DNA of 64,000 bases, taken from contig NZ_CP109427.1 of NCBI RefSeq assembly GCF_036250695.1, forward strand, positions 4,278,001 to 4,342,000, read 5' to 3'. A program made the translations under genes and the position numbers. Positions 62,256 to 64,000 of the stretch are shown one piece after another. The notes beneath the pieces were generated by a model. That model saw nothing but the letters and a program-made list of their open reading frames with translations, did no database searches and was not told the origin of the DNA. Source of the DNA: Streptomyces sp. NBC_01497 (GTDB taxonomy: Bacteria > Actinomycetota > Actinomycetes > Streptomycetales > Streptomycetaceae). The stretch's first letter is position 1. The number at the start of each line of letters is the position of its first letter.

Positions 62256-62822
62256 GTGGCAGAAGTCTTCTTGCGTCACCTGAGCAGGTGGCAGGCGGAG
62301 CAGCAGCAGGAGGCACTCGCCGACGAGTTCGTCGAGACGTACCACCGGGCGCACGGCGCGGAGTACGACGACCGGCAGGCGTTCCTGAGGGCGTTCAACC
62401 GCGCCTTCAGCCGGGACGGGTTCGACATGGTGGTGGCCGGTTCGGGCGGCAGGACGGCGGGTCACGCCTACGGCTACCTGATCGACAGGTCGGGTGACTG
62501 GTGGCGCGGGCTCGGCACGGACGAGCCGTGGGACGTCGAGGAACTGACGGTCTCCAGGCGGGTGTTCGCGCTGGCGGAGCTGACCGTACGGCCGCCGTAC
62601 CGGCGCATGGGCGTGGCCGGGCGGCTGCTCGAAGCGGTTCTCGCCCGTACGGACGCGGCGCTCGCCGTCACCCGTGTCGACCCGGGGAACGCGGGGGCTC
62701 TCGCCTCGCTCACCGCCTGGGGGTGGGTGCGGCTGGGCACCGTCGGCGTGGACGACCCGCATGTCCCGTCCGTCGGTATCGGTCCGGCCACCGAGATCTG
62801 GGGCCGGGCCCTGCGGGCCTGA
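62256..62822 (+). CDS. GNAT family N-acetyltransferase
   Basis: Encodes 188 aa. The acetyl-CoA binding segment is LAELTVRPPYRRMGVAGRLLEAVLARTD (R-R-x-G-x-A), preceded by strands around MVVAGSGGRTAGHAYGYLID and followed by VTRVDPGNAGALASLTAWGWVRLGTVGV. Substrate unknown. GTG 62256 has GGGAGGA 8 bases upstream; GTG 62238 is also in frame. It stands 325 bases before the siderophore monooxygenase, and no shared operon is evident. Confidence 0.85.
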   Translation: MAEVFLRHLSRWQAEQQQEALADEFVETYHRAHGAEYDDRQAFLRAFNRAFSRDGFDMVVAGSGGRTAGHAYGYLIDRSGDWWRGLGTDEPWDVEELTVSRRVFALAELTVRPPYRRMGVAGRLLEAVLARTDAALAVTRVDPGNAGALASLTAWGWVRLGTVGVDDPHVPSVGIGPATEIWGRALRA

Positions 62823-63147
62823 GGGAGCGCGCGAGGGGAGAGCGGCGGGGAGGGTCGGCGGGGGAGCGCGCACGGGGAAGAGCGGTGGCGAGGGCGCGCG
62901 GTGTCGGCGGCCCGCGCCTCCCCCGGGCCGCCGCCCCCGTTCGCCCCCGCCGCGCCCCGTCCCGCTCCGCTTCCGCCGGGTCGGCCGGTGCCGATTGACA
63001 ACAACGCTTCGTACACTGCGGGTTGATTACGGCACGGCCGGCAGCGAAGCCGGTGTCGCGGAATGACGGCCACCGCCGTACGGGGAACGCGACCTTGCAC
63101 GTGCGCGTGTACGTCGTTCTCGCACCCCTCCCACGGAGGAGATCCGT
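62823..63147. other. Promoter region upstream of the siderophore monooxygenase
   Basis: The left two thirds are GC-rich spacer. Near 62994-63030 is an A+T-richer patch with TTGACA (62996-63001) and a TACACT further on, whose 11-base spacing is too short for a standard promoter. GGAGGAG (63135-63141) is the ribosome-binding site. No TTAGGTTAGGCTCACCTAA-like iron box is visible. Confidence 0.5.
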
Positions 63148-64000
63148 ATGGCGGAACAGCTCGTCCATGACCTCGTCGGGGTCGGCATAGGGCCCTTCAA
63201 CCTGTCCCTCGCCGCGCTCGCCGACGCGACCCCCGGCCTCAGCACCCTCTTCCTCGACGCGAAGCCCGCGTTCGTGTGGCACCCCGGCCTGCTGCTGGAC
63301 GGCACGGTCCTCCAAGTGCCCTTCCTGGCCGACCTGGTGACCCTCGCGGACCCGACCAGTCGCTGGTCGTACCTCAACTACCTGCGCGAACACGACCGGA
63401 TGTTCCCGTTCTTCTTCTCGGAGCGTTTCCACATCCCCCGCCGCGAGTACGACCACTACTGCCGGTGGGTCGCGGAGTCCCTGCCCTCGTGCCGCTTCGG
63501 CGCGCACGTCACGGACATCACCCTGGACGAGGACGCGGCGGCCTTCGCCGTCACCTACCGGGCCGTCGACGGCGCGGCGCTCACGCGTGTCCTGGCGCGC
63601 CAGGTCGTGCTGGGGGTGGGTACGGAACCGGTCGTACCGCAGCCGTTACGCCCGTACGTCCGCACGGCGGCGCACACCGGGCGCGTCCTGCACAGCGCGG
63701 ACTACGGTACGCACCGCGACCGGCTCGCGGGCGTGCGCGACGTGACCGTCGTCGGTGGCGGGCAGTCCGGTGCGGAGATCGTCCTCGACCTGCTGCGGCA
63801 GTACAGGGAACCCGGCCGCACCGGTGGGACGCAGGGCGGCCGGGGCGCCGACAGCCCTGGGCCGTACGTGCGGTGGGTGGCCCGTACCCCGGCCTTCGCG
63901 CCCATGGAGTACTCCAAGATCGGGCTGGAACACTTCACGCCCGACTACATCCGCTACTTCCGGGCCCTGCCCGAACACCGCCGCGACGAGCTCGTCGAGC
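63148..64000 (+). CDS. Lysine/ornithine N-monooxygenase, DesB-like (3' end outside window)
   Basis: FAD- and NADPH-dependent N-hydroxylation of lysine, ornithine or cadaverine for a hydroxamate siderophore. 284 residues are visible. The FAD-binding GVGIGPFNLSLAAL (residues 11-24) is followed by FLDAKPAFVWHPGLLLDGTVLQVPFLADLVTLADPTSRWSYLNYLREHDRMFPFFF, a very conserved block in DesB/IucD/SidA enzymes. The NADPH site is DVTVVGGGQSGAEIVLDLL (near 200). APMEYSKIGLEHFTPDYIRYF closely resembles DesB. In desferrioxamine clusters a decarboxylase gene (desA) normally precedes it; none is upstream here, so the pathway cannot be fixed. Confidence 0.92.
   Translation, partial: MAEQLVHDLVGVGIGPFNLSLAALADATPGLSTLFLDAKPAFVWHPGLLLDGTVLQVPFLADLVTLADPTSRWSYLNYLREHDRMFPFFFSERFHIPRREYDHYCRWVAESLPSCRFGAHVTDITLDEDAAAFAVTYRAVDGAALTRVLARQVVLGVGTEPVVPQPLRPYVRTAAHTGRVLHSADYGTHRDRLAGVRDVTVVGGGQSGAEIVLDLLRQYREPGRTGGTQGGRGADSPGPYVRWVARTPAFAPMEYSKIGLEHFTPDYIRYFRALPEHRRDELVE

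Noticed and set aside
61787..62497. Val/Thr-rich open frames across the repeat block
   Set aside because: All six frames are open because the repeat lacks stops. No ribosome-binding site and no family pattern.

Overview
The window is a piece of a Streptomyces chromosome or that of a close relative. The DNA is very rich in G+C, third codon positions are almost always G or C, GTG and TTG starts are common, and 4-base stop/start overlaps (GTGA, ATGA) join neighbouring genes. Several families are actinobacterial hallmarks: a four-gene conservon (cvnABCD), a DUF397 gene with Scr1/XRE and HATPase partners, a mycothiol-dependent maleylpyruvate isomerase-like protein, DUF6458 and DUF2630. No rRNA, tRNA, CRISPR array, phage or insertion sequence was seen.

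Layout. Positions 1-16 kb are mostly single housekeeping or stress genes: the 3' part of aspS, a pirin, an SseB-domain protein, a long acyl-CoA dehydrogenase, a secreted protein, an M18 aminopeptidase, DUF6458, an NHL-repeat thioredoxin-like protein, a phosphotransferase, a LURP-one-related protein, an MFS exporter, a divergent MarR/YceI pair and a nitrilase-family amidase. From 16.5 to 22.8 kb come a mycothiol-dependent enzyme, a GntR-MFS pair, an OtrA/TetM-type ribosomal protection GTPase with a leader ORF, and a P-loop ATPase. From 23 to 32.4 kb lies an OpuC-type osmoprotectant ABC transporter. Its substrate-binding gene is separated from its ATPase and two permease genes by a complete conservon on the opposite strand. 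From 32.9 to 43.6 kb are a flavin monooxygenase/FMN reductase pair, a MerR-PP2C fusion, small membrane proteins, an EEP-family phosphatase, DUF2630, an S4-domain protein, an APC permease and a hypothetical protein.

From 43.7 to 52.6 kb are a vWA protein with a Glu-Pro repeat arm, a two-component system, a coupled operon of two double-YbjQ-domain proteins flanking a tiny repeat-peptide ORF, and metG. From 53.7 to 59 kb is an accessory stretch of lower G+C and visible decay. It holds a winged-helix protein, an HATPase and the 3' remnant of its divergent XRE regulator fused by an apparent deletion, a DUF397 gene, and an NB-ARC/TPR (STAND) NTPase gene broken by one in-frame TAA, with a coupled small partner gene. 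The window ends with a secreted alpha/beta hydrolase, an L,D-transpeptidase lipoprotein, a GNAT acetyltransferase and the 5' part of a DesB-type lysine/ornithine N-monooxygenase for siderophore synthesis.

Short tandem duplications recur in the gaps between genes, several with a 33-bp period. Strong hairpins separate most convergent gene pairs. The best candidates for follow-up are the broken STAND NTPase pair, the HATPase/XRE deletion scar, the translationally coupled repeat-peptide ORF, the leader ORF upstream of the ribosomal protection gene, and the conservon nested in the osmoprotectant transporter locus.
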